Assembly (NCBI GenBank): GCA_004560375.1
Contig: SFVC01000034.1
Span: 1-27,174 of the forward strand
Source of the DNA: a bacterium
GTDB lineage: Bacteria > Bacillota > Clostridia > Oscillospirales > Oscillospiraceae
DNA: 27,174 nucleotides
Direction: 5' to 3'
The translations under genes were made by a program, and so were the position numbers. This document shows, piece by piece, positions 12,223 through 20,326 of the stretch. The number at the start of each line of letters is the position of its first letter. Positions within the stretch are counted from its first letter, which is position 1. The notes beneath the pieces were generated by a model. It did not search any database, was not told where the DNA came from, and saw only the letters and a program-made list of their open reading frames with translations.

Positions 12223-12855
12223 TCAATCCTGACGGTACTGCTCCTCCAGGGCCCGGGCGGTCTTGTCCAGCTCGCCCACCTGCTCCGCCGCCCGGCCCAG
12301 GGCCTGGGCCTGGGCCAGCAGATCGTCCATCCCCCGGCGCAGCTTGCCGTACTGCTCCAGCACGCCGTCCAGCCAGCGCTGGGTGTCCGAGCGGATCCGT
12401 TCCGCCTCCGCCTGAGCCTGATCCACCGTGGCCTGGGCCTTCTGGTGGGCGTCCAGCTCCACCGTGGCCACCCGATCCTTCAGCTTGGCATAGTTGGCGG
12501 CCATGGGCTCCAGGGTGCCCACCTGGGCCTGGAGCCGTTCCAGCTCCTTTTTCGCCACCACCAGCTTGGATTCGGTCTGGGACAGCTCCCCCCGCAGCTT
12601 CACCAGCGTTCGGGTGGACGTCTCCAGAGAAGCGCGCACCTTGGCCTCCTCCGCCGCCGCGCCGCTCTTTTCGCTCTCCGCGCCGGACAGGGCGGCCTCC
12701 AGCTCGGCGTTGCGCCCCTCCGCCCGCTCCAGCCTCTCCTGGATCTGGGCCAGCTCCTGCCGGTGGGCGGCGGCGGTCTGATCGAGATACTCCTGCACGT
12801 CCCGGCGGTTGAATCCGCCCAGGGCGGTGCGGAATTTTTGAATCACCGTGTCCAT
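12223..12855 (-). CDS. DivIVA-domain coiled-coil protein
   Basis: The 210-aa protein begins with a DivIVA-type N-terminal motif (FRTALGGFNRRDVQEYLDQ), which in this family binds curved membrane through the phenylalanine and basic residues. The rest is a long heptad coiled coil with Ala, Glu, Leu and Arg, with short breaks. Such proteins organise division or pole-linked processes; which process cannot be told here. The start at 12855 is chosen because GAAGGGG precedes it and because the promoter at 12896-12924 would begin transcription at about 12889, between this start and a longer in-frame start at 12972. Confidence 0.8.
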   Translation of the reverse strand: MDTVIQKFRTALGGFNRRDVQEYLDQTAAAHRQELAQIQERLERAEGRNAELEAALSGAESEKSGAAAEEAKVRASLETSTRTLVKLRGELSQTESKLVVAKKELERLQAQVGTLEPMAANYAKLKDRVATVELDAHQKAQATVDQAQAEAERIRSDTQRWLDGVLEQYGKLRRGMDDLLAQAQALGRAAEQVGELDKTARALEEQYRQD

Positions 12856-12895
12856 CCCGTCCCCTTCTTCCTCCATCAATTTGGTCAGTTTCTTT

Positions 12896-12924
12896 ATTTT
12901 AACACAGAATTCGTCCGCTGGCAA
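12896..12924 (-). promoter_or_regulatory. Promoter of the DivIVA-like gene
   Basis: On the minus strand: TTGCCA (12919-12924), a 17-bp spacer and TAAAAT (12896-12901), about 40 bases before the chosen start. Confidence 0.65.
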
Positions 12925-12965
12925 CGCCTCCCCGGGAAGTTTTTGGGAAAGATCCCGGAAGGTCA

Positions 12966-12994
12966 TTGACAAGCCCCAAACTTTGGGGTACGCT
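12966..12994 (+). promoter_or_regulatory. Possible promoter with internal inverted repeat, antiporter gene
   Basis: TTGACA (12966-12971) and a weak TACGCT (12989-12994) at 17-bp spacing. The spacer holds CCCCAAA-C-TTTGGGG, a 7-bp-arm palindrome that could be an operator. A TATAGC a few bases further on is an alternative -10. Confidence 0.45.
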
Positions 12995-13061
12995 ATAGCT
13001 GACGCACGGGCTTTGTCTCAACGTCTTTACATGGGCCTCGGCCCGCAGGAGGTTTTCCGCA

Positions 13062-14030
13062 ATGCTAATCCCGGTTCTGCTGTTCGCCGTCGGCTTGGTC
13101 TTTCTGATCAAGGGCGGCGACTGGTTTGTGGACGGCGCCACCGGCATCGCCCGCCGCTTCCATCTGCCCGAGCTGCTCATCGGCGCCACGGTGGTGTCCA
13201 TCGGCACCACCCTGCCGGAGGTGATGGTGTCCACCACCTCCGCCCTGTCCGGCCACGGCGAGATCGCCTACGGCAACGCCATCGGCTCGGTGATCTGCAA
13301 CACCGCCCTCATCGCCGCCCTCACCGTGGCCATCCGCCCCGGGAAGGTGGATCCCAGATCCCTGCGCCTGCCGGTGGCCTTTTTCTTTACGGCGGCGGCG
13401 CTGTACGCCGGCATCGCCTACACCACCGGCCAGTTCACCCAGGTCGCGGGCTTCTGCCTGCTGGCCCTGTTTGTGGTCTACATGATTGCCACCGTGTGGC
13501 AGATGAAGGCCCACCCCTCCCCCGCCCCCCATGGGGAGCCTGCCCCGGAAGAAGGCGGTTCCCCTCTGAAGGATATCGTCCTGCTGGTGGCCGGGGCGGC
13601 GCTGATCGCGGTGGGGGCCAATCTGCTGGTGGACAACGGCACCCTTATCGCCCAGGCCCTGGGCGTGCCCGAATCGGTCATCGCCCTCACCTTCGTGGCC
13701 CTGGGCACCTCCCTGCCCGAGCTGGTCACCGCCATCACCTCTCTGGTGAAGGGCCACGGGGCCCTGTCCCTGGGCAACGTCATCGGGGCCAACCTGTTCA
13801 ATCTGGTGCTGGTGTCCGGGGTGTCGGTGGCCCTGGCCCCCTTCCCCATCCCCAAGAGCGCCCAGATCGCCGGCTATAACGCCTCCCTGGTGCTGGATCT
13901 GCCCGTCATGTTCCTGGTCATGGCGCTGCTCACCCTCCCCGCCCTGCGCCGGGGAAAGCTGAGCCGGATCCAGGGCCTGGCGCTGCTGGCCATCTACGCC
14001 GCCTTCTGCGCGGTGCAGTTCACTCTTTAG
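13062..14030 (+). CDS. Ca2+/Na+ (CaCA family) antiporter, YrbG-like
   Basis: The 322-aa membrane protein has two inverted half-repeats typical of cation/Ca2+ exchangers. The first alpha-repeat reads VSIGTTLPEVMVSTTSALSG with GNAIGSVICN, the second VALGTSLPELVTAITSLVKG with GNVIGANLFN. The glutamates in TLPE and SLPE are the ion-binding residues. About ten hydrophobic helices are visible with a polar loop between the halves (after residue 145). It probably exchanges Ca2+ for Na+ or H+ at the cell membrane. The ATG at 13062 follows GCAGGAGG. The dehydrogenase gene follows after 61 bases, in the same direction. Confidence 0.92.
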   Translation: MLIPVLLFAVGLVFLIKGGDWFVDGATGIARRFHLPELLIGATVVSIGTTLPEVMVSTTSALSGHGEIAYGNAIGSVICNTALIAALTVAIRPGKVDPRSLRLPVAFFFTAAALYAGIAYTTGQFTQVAGFCLLALFVVYMIATVWQMKAHPSPAPHGEPAPEEGGSPLKDIVLLVAGAALIAVGANLLVDNGTLIAQALGVPESVIALTFVALGTSLPELVTAITSLVKGHGALSLGNVIGANLFNLVLVSGVSVALAPFPIPKSAQIAGYNASLVLDLPVMFLVMALLTLPALRRGKLSRIQGLALLAIYAAFCAVQFTL

Positions 14031-14091
14031 TGGTTCCAATGCCGCCTTCCCCCGGGAGGGCGGCCATTCCATGATAAGGAGAGATCGCGCC

Positions 14092-15366
14092 ATGTCAAAG
14101 CCCATTACCTTTGCCATCTGCGGCTGCGGGGCCCGAGGGCTGGAGGCCTACGCCCCCTACCAGAAGGAGCACCCGGAGGAGATGCGGATCGTCGCCGGGG
14201 CGGACGTCCGGCCGGAGCGTCTGGCCCTGCTGCGGGATCGGTACGGCGTGCCAGAGGATCGCTGCTTTCCCTCCGACGACGCCCTGCTGGCCCAGCCCAG
14301 GCTGGCCGACGTCATGATCGTGGCCACCCAGGATCGGCAGCACGTCCGCGCCGCCCTGGCCGCTTTGGACAAGGGCCACCACGTCCTGCTGGAAAAGCCC
14401 ATCTCCCCCGATCTGGAGGACTGCCGCGCCCTGCAGGCCAAGGCCCACGAGACGGGCAAAACGGTGGTGGTGTGTCATGTGCTGCGGTACACCCGGTTCT
14501 ATGCCGCCCTGAAGGATCTCCTCTCCCGGGGGGAGATCGGCAAGGTGGAAACCATCGACGCCATCGAGCACGTGGCCTACTGGCACCAGGCCCACAGCTT
14601 CGTCCGGGGCAACTGGCGCAATGACCGCGAAACCAGCCCCATGATCCTGCAAAAGAGCTGCCACGACATGGACATACTCCGCTGGCTGGCGGGGGAACCC
14701 TGCCTGCGGGTGCAGAGCTTCGGCTCCCTGGACTACTTCAAGGCGGAAAACGCCCCGGAGGGGGCGGCCCTGCGGTGCCTGGACGGCTGTGCCTGCAAGG
14801 AGGACTGCCCCTACGACGCGGAGAAGATCTACGTCACCGACCCCCGCACCGGCATACGGGGCCGGGGGGCGGGCTGGCCCTGCGACGTGCTGGCCAGCGA
14901 TCCGGACGAGGAAAAAATTATGGCCGCCCTGCACACAGGGCCCTATGGCCGGTGCGTGTTCCACTGCGACAACAACGTGGTGGATCACCAGACGGTGAAC
15001 CTGGAGTTTGCCAACCACATCCACGCCACCTTCACCATGACCGCCTTCACCCAGGACTGCCACCGCACCATCAAGGTCACCGGCACCCAGGGCGAGATCG
15101 AGGGGGACATGGAGGAAAACACCCTCCACCTGCGCCGGTTCGGCCGGCCGGAGGAAGTCATCGGCCTGCAGAAGGAAAGCGGCGCCTATTCCGGCCATGG
15201 CGGCGGCGACTTCGGCCTGATGGCGGCCTTCTGCAAGCTGATGGCGGAGGGCGGCGCCCAGAGCCTCACCGGCATCGACGCCTCGGTGGAGAGCCACGTG
15301 ATGGCCCTGGCCGCGGAGGCGTCCCGGCTGGACGGAGGCCGGACTATCACCCTGGCGGACTTCTGA
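14092..15366 (+). CDS. Gfo/Idh/MocA-family NAD(P) oxidoreductase
   Basis: The 424-aa enzyme has an N-terminal Rossmann fold (FAICGCGARG at residues 7-16) and the family EKP motif (Glu101-Lys102-Pro103), whose lysine takes part in hydride transfer, followed by the C-terminal alpha/beta domain (SCHDMDILRWLAG). Such enzymes oxidise or reduce sugars, inositols or related polyols; the substrate is not predictable. A cysteine cluster (Cys229, Cys233, Cys235 and Cys239, with CPY) interrupts the C-terminal domain and recurs in a subset of this family; it could bind a metal. The start at 14092 follows AAGGAGAG; the upstream in-frame ATG at 14071 lacks a ribosome site. A strong terminator follows. Confidence 0.9.
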   Translation: MSKPITFAICGCGARGLEAYAPYQKEHPEEMRIVAGADVRPERLALLRDRYGVPEDRCFPSDDALLAQPRLADVMIVATQDRQHVRAALAALDKGHHVLLEKPISPDLEDCRALQAKAHETGKTVVVCHVLRYTRFYAALKDLLSRGEIGKVETIDAIEHVAYWHQAHSFVRGNWRNDRETSPMILQKSCHDMDILRWLAGEPCLRVQSFGSLDYFKAENAPEGAALRCLDGCACKEDCPYDAEKIYVTDPRTGIRGRGAGWPCDVLASDPDEEKIMAALHTGPYGRCVFHCDNNVVDHQTVNLEFANHIHATFTMTAFTQDCHRTIKVTGTQGEIEGDMEENTLHLRRFGRPEEVIGLQKESGAYSGHGGGDFGLMAAFCKLMAEGGAQSLTGIDASVESHVMALAAEASRLDGGRTITLADF

Positions 15367-15382
15367 GTACATCCATAGACGG

Positions 15383-15417
15383 ACGGGCGGCAGGTCTCCC
15401 CTGCCGCCCGTTTTTTA
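15383..15417 (+). terminator. Strong terminator after the dehydrogenase gene
   Basis: ACGGGCGGCAGG pairs with CCTGCCGCCCGT (12-bp perfect stem, short loop), followed by TTTTTT. Confidence 0.9.
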
Positions 15418-15428
15418 TACTAATTCTC

Positions 15429-15571
15429 CATAAAACGGTTTTACCGTTTTATGGGGCCGCGGAACGCGGCCCGGCGGCGAAGCCGTCAAGAATGTTGTTA
15501 ATACTTTTCTTGGCGCGCCGCAGGCGCGGCGGCGCGAAGCGCCGCGATAAAAAGGTTTTAACCTTTTTATC
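15429..15571. repeat. Cluster of nested hairpins, possibly a small mobile or REP-like element
   Basis: Two related AT-rich hairpins bound the segment: CATAAAACGG/CCGTTTTATG (15429-15453) and GATAAAAAGG/CCTTTTTATC (15546-15571). Between them lie GGGCCGCG/CGCGGCCC (15454-15472), CAAGAA/TTCTTG (15487-15512) and GCGGCGC/GCGCCGC (about 15528-15545). The right hairpin may also terminate the leftward MATE gene. Similar bounding hairpins suggest a miniature repeat unit; no gene is present. Confidence 0.55.
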
Positions 15572-15582
15572 AAGAAACAGTA

Positions 15583-16911
15583 TTACGCGTATCCGTACCG
15601 CTTGCGCTTGGCCGCCAGAAAAACCAGCGTCACCGCCACCGCCATCACCTCCGCCGCCACGATAGACCACCAGATCCCGTCCAATCCCCAGACGATGGGA
15701 AACAGGATCACCGCCGCGCACTGGAACACCAGGGTTCGCAGAAAGGAGATCAGCGCCGAGGTGAGGCCGTCGTTCAGGGCGGTGAAAAAGGAGGAACCAA
15801 AGATGGCGAAGCCGGAAAATAAGAAGGACACGGAGAAGATAGCAAAGGCGTGGGCGGTCATGTCCAGCAGATCCGGGTCATAGCCCACGAAGATCACCGA
15901 CAGGGGCCGGCCCAGCGTCTCTCCCGCCAGACACATGGCCGCGGAGAAGCCGCCAATGAGGGCGGCGCTGCGCCGCAGCAGCCCCTTCAGCTCCCCCTGG
16001 TTGCCCGCGCCGTAATGGTAGCCCACCACCGGGGCCGTCCCCACGGCATAGCCGATGAAGATGGCCTGGAAAATCATGCTCACGTACATCAGCACCCCGT
16101 AGGCGGCCACGCCGTCCTCCCCGGCCTTGGCCATGAGCTGGCCGTTGTACAGCATGGACACCACCGACATGGAGATATTGCTCATCAGCTCAGATGCCCC
16201 GTTGGAGCAGGCGGCCAGCAGCGCCCGCCCGTCGAAGCCGCACCGGGTCAGTCGCAGCAGGCTGGAGTTTTCCCGGGCAAAGTAGATCAGCGGGATCACG
16301 CCGCCCACCATCTGGCTGAAGGCGGTGGCCGCCGCCGCGCCCACCACACCCCAGCGAAGCGCCCCCACAAACAGGCCGTCCAGCGCCATGTTGGTCACCC
16401 CCGCCGCCACCGTGACGGCAAGGCCCAGCTTGGGCTTTTCCGCCGTGGCGAACAGGCACTGGAACTCCATCTGGAGGACATAGAAGGGCAGCGCCGCCAG
16501 GATGATCCGCCCGTAGGTCACGCAGTTCTCCAGCATTTGGCCCTCCGCCCCCAACAGGGAGGCGATGGCGGGCAGCAGGGCGATCCCGGCCGCCCCCAGC
16601 GCCACGCCCAGCGCACCCCCCGCCCAAACCAGCAGGGAGAAGATCTCATTGGCCTTCCTTTGGTTCCCCTCCCCCAGGGTTTTGGCGATGAGGGCGCCGC
16701 CGCCGGTGCCCAGCATGAATCCGGCGCAGCCCAGGATCATCAGCACCGGGAAGATGAAATTCACCGCCGCGAAGGCGGTCTTGCCCGCGTAGTTGGACAC
16801 GAAAAACCCGTCCACCACCCCGTAGATGGAGGTAAACACCATCATGATGATGGAGGGGAAGGTGAAGCGCAGCAGGCGCTTGCAGTCAAAGTGATCGGAT
16901 AACTGTATCAT
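15583..16911 (-). CDS. MATE-family multidrug efflux transporter (MepA-like)
   Basis: The 442-aa protein has twelve hydrophobic helices in two homologous halves, with typical MATE features: TFPSIIMMVFTSIYGVVDGFF near the start, GTGGGALIAKTLGEGN with its polar loop, and ASELMSNISMSVVSMLYNGQLM opening the second half. MATE pumps export cationic drugs using Na+ or H+. The start at 16911 overlaps the marR stop by 4 bases (ATGA), so the two are translationally coupled in one operon. Export of a host-derived or dietary cationic compound sensed by the MarR protein is a reasonable inference; the substrate is unknown. Confidence 0.92.
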   Translation of the reverse strand: MIQLSDHFDCKRLLRFTFPSIIMMVFTSIYGVVDGFFVSNYAGKTAFAAVNFIFPVLMILGCAGFMLGTGGGALIAKTLGEGNQRKANEIFSLLVWAGGALGVALGAAGIALLPAIASLLGAEGQMLENCVTYGRIILAALPFYVLQMEFQCLFATAEKPKLGLAVTVAAGVTNMALDGLFVGALRWGVVGAAAATAFSQMVGGVIPLIYFARENSSLLRLTRCGFDGRALLAACSNGASELMSNISMSVVSMLYNGQLMAKAGEDGVAAYGVLMYVSMIFQAIFIGYAVGTAPVVGYHYGAGNQGELKGLLRRSAALIGGFSAAMCLAGETLGRPLSVIFVGYDPDLLDMTAHAFAIFSVSFLFSGFAIFGSSFFTALNDGLTSALISFLRTLVFQCAAVILFPIVWGLDGIWWSIVAAEVMAVAVTLVFLAAKRKRYGYA

Positions 16912-17378
16912 AGCTCGTTCTGACGCTCCCGTTCTGTTTCAAGGCTCTGAATTCCCTCCCGGAATGCGTTGAGATATCGCTGGGTGAGGGTCAGGTACGT
17001 CTCCACATCCTCCGGCCGCCAGGAGGCGAACACCCCGTCCTCCACCTCCATGATCCGGGCCACGGTGCGCCGGGCCAGGGCCAGCCCCTTCTCCGTCAGG
17101 CACACGTCCTTCCGCTTTCCCCCGGCCTGCTCCAGGCGGGCGATCCCCTCCCCCTCCAGCTTCCGCAAGGCGGAGTTGATGGTCTGCTTGCTGATCCCGG
17201 TCTGGACGCACACCTCCCGCAGGGGGCAGCGGCGGCCGTCGCCGTAGTCATAGACGGTATAGAGGATCTGCATCATGCTGTGGGACAGGCCCAGCCGAAC
17301 CGAGGCGTCGTGGTACGCCTCGGTGATCTCGTTGAACAGATGGTTGAAGCGGCGCAGGGCCTTGGATCCGTGGGGCAT
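16908..17378 (-). CDS. MarR-family transcriptional regulator
   Basis: The 156-aa protein has the winged helix-turn-helix of MarR: MMQILYTVYDYGDG, recognition region VQTGISKQTINSALRKLEGEG and wing RLEQAGGKRKDVCLTEKG, flanked by helices for dimerisation. The family usually represses a neighbouring efflux gene and itself until a ligand binds. It is the first gene of the operon with the MATE transporter. The 46-bp inverted repeat at 17393-17438 lies directly upstream and is the likely operator. GGGAGGAACC provides the ribosome site. Confidence 0.92.
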   Translation of the reverse strand: MPHGSKALRRFNHLFNEITEAYHDASVRLGLSHSMMQILYTVYDYGDGRRCPLREVCVQTGISKQTINSALRKLEGEGIARLEQAGGKRKDVCLTEKGLALARRTVARIMEVEDGVFASWRPEDVETYLTLTQRYLNAFREGIQSLETERERQNEL

Positions 17379-17392
17379 GGGCGGTTCCTCCC

Positions 17393-17438
17393 TTGGTATG
17401 AAATCGTACTCCGGTAGTATAGTACGATTTCATACCAA
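17393..17438 (-). promoter_or_regulatory. Operator and promoter of the marR-MATE operon
   Basis: TTGGTATGAAATCGTACT and AGTACGATTTCATACCAA are perfect 18-base inverted arms around a 10-base centre. On the minus strand a -10-like TATACT lies at the arm/centre border and a CTGACT -35 is 17 bp upstream, so binding would block transcription. The size suits two MarR dimers or one long site. Confidence 0.85.
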
Positions 17439-17462
17439 AGTCAGCCTCTTTTTGCCGGAAAG

Positions 17463-17510
17463 AAAACAGGAAGCCCTCCGGCACAACCGGGGGCTCCCTT
17501 TTCCGCGGCG
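17463..17510 (-). terminator. Terminator of the EutH operon
   Basis: On the minus strand a GGGAGCCCCCGG arm pairs imperfectly with CCGGAGGGCTTCC and is followed by TGTTTTCTTT. It lies between the EutH stop and the marR operator. Confidence 0.6.
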
Positions 17511-17537
17511 CGGCGGCGTCCACTCCATACGTCCCGC

Positions 17538-18638
17538 TCAGCCATGGCTCCTGTCCGTTTCCTCGTCCCGTTCCAGCCACAGGGCCAGCGCCGCCGCGGC
17601 CAGTGCACCGGTGAGCTTGCCCGCGAACAGCGGGAACAGCATCTCCGGCTCCACGCTGACCACAAAGCCCATGTGGGCGGCCAGCAGGCTGGCCCCGCTC
17701 ACCAGAAAGGCCCCCGCCGCCACCTTGCCCCGGCGATCCATGTCCGGATACATGGACAGGGCGGGCAGGGGCGTGGCCAGACTGACCAGCATCCCGGTGA
17801 GGCTCTCAGGCTTCACCCCCAGCCTGCCGCCCAGCCGCTGAAACGGGCGGGCCAGCCCCCGGCGCAGCAGCTCCGCCACAGGCAGGCTGCCCAGCATCAC
17901 CACCCCGATGGAGGCCACCACCGCCATGGCCTCCGAAACGGGGGCCATGCCCGCCACCGGGTTCCACCCCGTCAGCGACTCCACCGCCGCCAGCACCAGC
18001 CCCCCGGTGACAAGGATCCTGATGCCGGCGGCCAGGGCGCAGAAGCCTCTGACCATCCGCTCCGGGGCCTTCCACAGCCCCACCAGCAGCAGCAGGGACA
18101 GGGCGAAGATGGGCAGGTTCTGATGCAGGCAGGCCGGGAGGGTCAGCCCGGCGGCCAACCCTCCCGCCGCCAGCCCCACCGGCATGGCCGCCAGCCCCAG
18201 CATGATGCCCCGGGCAAACAGCGGGCGATCCGGCTTTGCGATCATCCCCATGCCCACGGGAATGGTGAATACCAGGGTGCAGCCGAACATGGCGGCCACC
18301 ACCAGCCCCGCGTAGCTGCCCATGAGGGGGTCGGCGGCCAGCTCCCGGGCCAGCTGATAGCCCCCCATGTCGATGGCCAGCAGGCCCCCAAACATGGCGG
18401 GATCCACCCCCATCAGCCGGTACAGGGGGACGATGAACCGGCCCAGCACGTCCGTCAGCACCGGCGTCAGACAGATCATCCCCGCCATGGACAGGGCCAT
18501 GGGCCCCAGCAGCAGAAAACCCTTTTCAAACTGCTCCCCCAGGCCCAGCCGATTGCCCAGAACGCGGTCGATTCCGCCCAGCACCGCGCCCCCGGCCATG
18601 ACGATCATCAGGATCCGGTTCACCGCCAGGATTGTCAT
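17538..18638 (-). CDS. eutH: EutH-family ethanolamine-type transporter
   Basis: The 366-aa membrane protein with about ten hydrophobic segments matches EutH: N-terminal GGAVLGGIDRVLGN, then FLLLGPMALSMAGMICLTPVL, AMFGGLLAIDMGGYQLA and AAMFGCTLVFTIPVG, and a C-terminal LVSLATPLPALSMYPDMDRRGKV. EutH brings ethanolamine through the membrane when the free amine is scarce. No ethanolamine lyase or microcompartment gene lies nearby. Instead it is the last gene of an operon with a betaine/choline-type ABC importer, 15 bases after the ATPase, so it may handle a related amine or a breakdown product. Confidence 0.88.
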   Translation of the reverse strand: MTILAVNRILMIVMAGGAVLGGIDRVLGNRLGLGEQFEKGFLLLGPMALSMAGMICLTPVLTDVLGRFIVPLYRLMGVDPAMFGGLLAIDMGGYQLARELAADPLMGSYAGLVVAAMFGCTLVFTIPVGMGMIAKPDRPLFARGIMLGLAAMPVGLAAGGLAAGLTLPACLHQNLPIFALSLLLLVGLWKAPERMVRGFCALAAGIRILVTGGLVLAAVESLTGWNPVAGMAPVSEAMAVVASIGVVMLGSLPVAELLRRGLARPFQRLGGRLGVKPESLTGMLVSLATPLPALSMYPDMDRRGKVAAGAFLVSGASLLAAHMGFVVSVEPEMLFPLFAGKLTGALAAAALALWLERDEETDRSHG

Positions 18639-18653
18639 GTGGGCGTCCTCCTT

Positions 18654-19412
18654 CTACTGTCTGGGGGCAAACTCCCGGCTCCGGCGCACCAGTTGGGCTG
18701 CAAAGGGGGTTGCGGGGCTGGACAGGAGGGCGCTGGGCGGGCCGAACTGGGTGGCCCGGCCCTCCTCCATCACCAGCACCCGGGTGCCCAGCTTGAGGGC
18801 CTCCTCAATGTCGTGGGTGACGAACAGGATGGTGATACCCCGCTCCTGGTGGAGGCGCAGGATCTCGTCCTGGAGCTGCCGCCGCGTGATCTCGTCCACC
18901 GCCCCGAAGGGCTCGTCCATCAGGAGGATGTCGGGCTGGGCGGCCAGGGCCCGGGCGATGCCCACCCGCTGGCGCTGCCCGCCGGACAGCTCCCGGGGGT
19001 AGCGCCCCGCCAGGCCCGGCTCCAGGCCCACCGTTTGCAGCAGCTCCGCCGCCCGCCGGCTGCGCTCCTCCCCCTTCCAGCGGGGGGACTTGGACAGGGA
19101 GGGGACGTAGGCGATGTTTTTTTCCACCGTCATGTGGGGGAACAGGCCCACGTTCTGGATGGTGTAGCCGATGCCCCGGCGCAGGGCCACGGGGTCGGCC
19201 TGGGCCACGTCCTGACCCTTCACCAGCACCCGGCCCGCGTCGGCGGAAATGAGGCCGTTCACCAGCCGCAGGGCGGTGGTTTTGCCGCAGCCGGAGCGGC
19301 CGATCACCGTCAGGAACTCCCCCCGCTCCAGATCCAGGGAGAAGTCCCGCAGCACCGGGTGGCCGTCAAAGGACTTGCACACCCGGTCAAATTGAATCAC
19401 AGGCTCCGCCAT
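18654..19412 (-). CDS. Betaine/choline-type ABC importer ATPase
   Basis: The 252-aa ATPase has Walker A GRSGCGKT (residues 38-45), the Q-loop (TIQNVGLFPH), signature LSGGQRQRVGIARAL, Walker B ILLMDEPFGAVDE and the switch histidine (FVTHDIEEAL). The EPFGAVDEITR run is characteristic of the OpuA/OpuC/ProV subfamily. It lacks the C-terminal CBS domains of OpuCA and OpuAA that sense ionic strength, so transport is probably nutritional and not osmotically gated (inference). Genes for the lipoprotein and permease lie just upstream. Confidence 0.9.
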   Translation of the reverse strand: MAEPVIQFDRVCKSFDGHPVLRDFSLDLERGEFLTVIGRSGCGKTTALRLVNGLISADAGRVLVKGQDVAQADPVALRRGIGYTIQNVGLFPHMTVEKNIAYVPSLSKSPRWKGEERSRRAAELLQTVGLEPGLAGRYPRELSGGQRQRVGIARALAAQPDILLMDEPFGAVDEITRRQLQDEILRLHQERGITILFVTHDIEEALKLGTRVLVMEEGRATQFGPPSALLSSPATPFAAQLVRRSREFAPRQ

Positions 19413-19415
19413 GGC

Positions 19416-20321
19416 TTATCCCTTCAAAACGCCCTTTTCCACCAGGAAGTCCCGGGCCACCGCTTTCTCGTCCGCGCCCTCCACCTCCACCAGGTAGTTC
19501 AGGTGGGCCATCTCCCCGTCGGACAGCAGGCCGTCCATCTTCATCAGCGCCTGCTCCAGGCCGGGGTGCTTCTCCAGCGCGTCCTGCCGCACCACGGTGG
19601 AGCAGAAGTAGTTGACCTGCAAATGCAGATCGTCCTCCAGCGTCACCAGCCCGGCGGAGGCGTTGCCCAGCTGGGCGTCGGTGGTGAAGGCGTTGGTCAC
19701 GTCGATGTCCCCGTTCCGGAGGGCCTGGTACTTCAGGCCGATGTCGATATCGTTGACGCTCTTGAACGCCAGGCCGTAGGTGTCGGCCAGCAGGGCGAAG
19801 CCGTCCGCCCGCTCGATATAGTCCGGGTTGCCGCCGAAGTTCAGCTCCCCCGCCACCTTGGCCAGATCGCTGGTGGTGGTCAGGCCGTACTGCTGGGCCG
19901 TCTCCTCCCGCACCGCGACGGCGAAGGTGTTGTTGAACCCGTAGAGTCCCACCCAGGTCATCTGGAACTTCTCCTGATACTCCGACTTGAGCTTGGCCAG
20001 CATCTCCTGGTCGTCCACGCCCACGGCCTCGTGATCCAGCACCATCACCCAGCCGCTGGAGGTGTACTCCGGGTAGAGGTCGAACTCCCCTTTCTCCATG
20101 GCGGGGTGGATGTTGTTGGTGCCGCCGCCGATGCCCTTGGTGATCTCCACCTGGAAGCCCGCGTCCTCCAGGATCAGGCCCAGCATCTCCCCCAGGATAT
20201 ACTGCTCCGTCATGGGCTTGGTGGCGATCTTCACCGGCCCCGCGGCGGCGGGCTTGCCGCAGGCGGACAGGCTCAGCCCGGCGGCCAGCGCCAGAATCAG
20301 CGCAAGAATTTTCTGTTTCAT
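19416..20321 (-). CDS. Substrate-binding lipoprotein of the betaine/choline-type importer
   Basis: The 301-aa protein starts with a lipoprotein signal (LSLSAC, lipid-modified Cys21), then an OpuAC-type binding fold: KIATKPMTEQYILGEMLGLIL, GGGTNNIHPAMEKGEFDLYPEYTSSGW and later FTTDAQLGNASAGLVTLEDD. The family binds quaternary amines through tyrosine and tryptophan cages; Tyr and Trp in YPEYTSSGW fit, but the ligand is not certain. The start at 20321 follows GGGAG with 9-base spacing, preferred over a GTG one codon earlier. It is 3 bases before the ATPase gene. Confidence 0.9.
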   Translation of the reverse strand: MKQKILALILALAAGLSLSACGKPAAAGPVKIATKPMTEQYILGEMLGLILEDAGFQVEITKGIGGGTNNIHPAMEKGEFDLYPEYTSSGWVMVLDHEAVGVDDQEMLAKLKSEYQEKFQMTWVGLYGFNNTFAVAVREETAQQYGLTTTSDLAKVAGELNFGGNPDYIERADGFALLADTYGLAFKSVNDIDIGLKYQALRNGDIDVTNAFTTDAQLGNASAGLVTLEDDLHLQVNYFCSTVVRQDALEKHPGLEQALMKMDGLLSDGEMAHLNYLVEVEGADEKAVARDFLVEKGVLKG

Positions 20322-20326
20322 CACAA

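Noticed and set aside
12858..12972. Longer N-terminus for the DivIVA-like gene starting at 12972
   Set aside because: A promoter with -10 at 12896-12901 lies inside this extension, and the DivIVA motif starts right after the ATG at 12855 with its own ribosome site.
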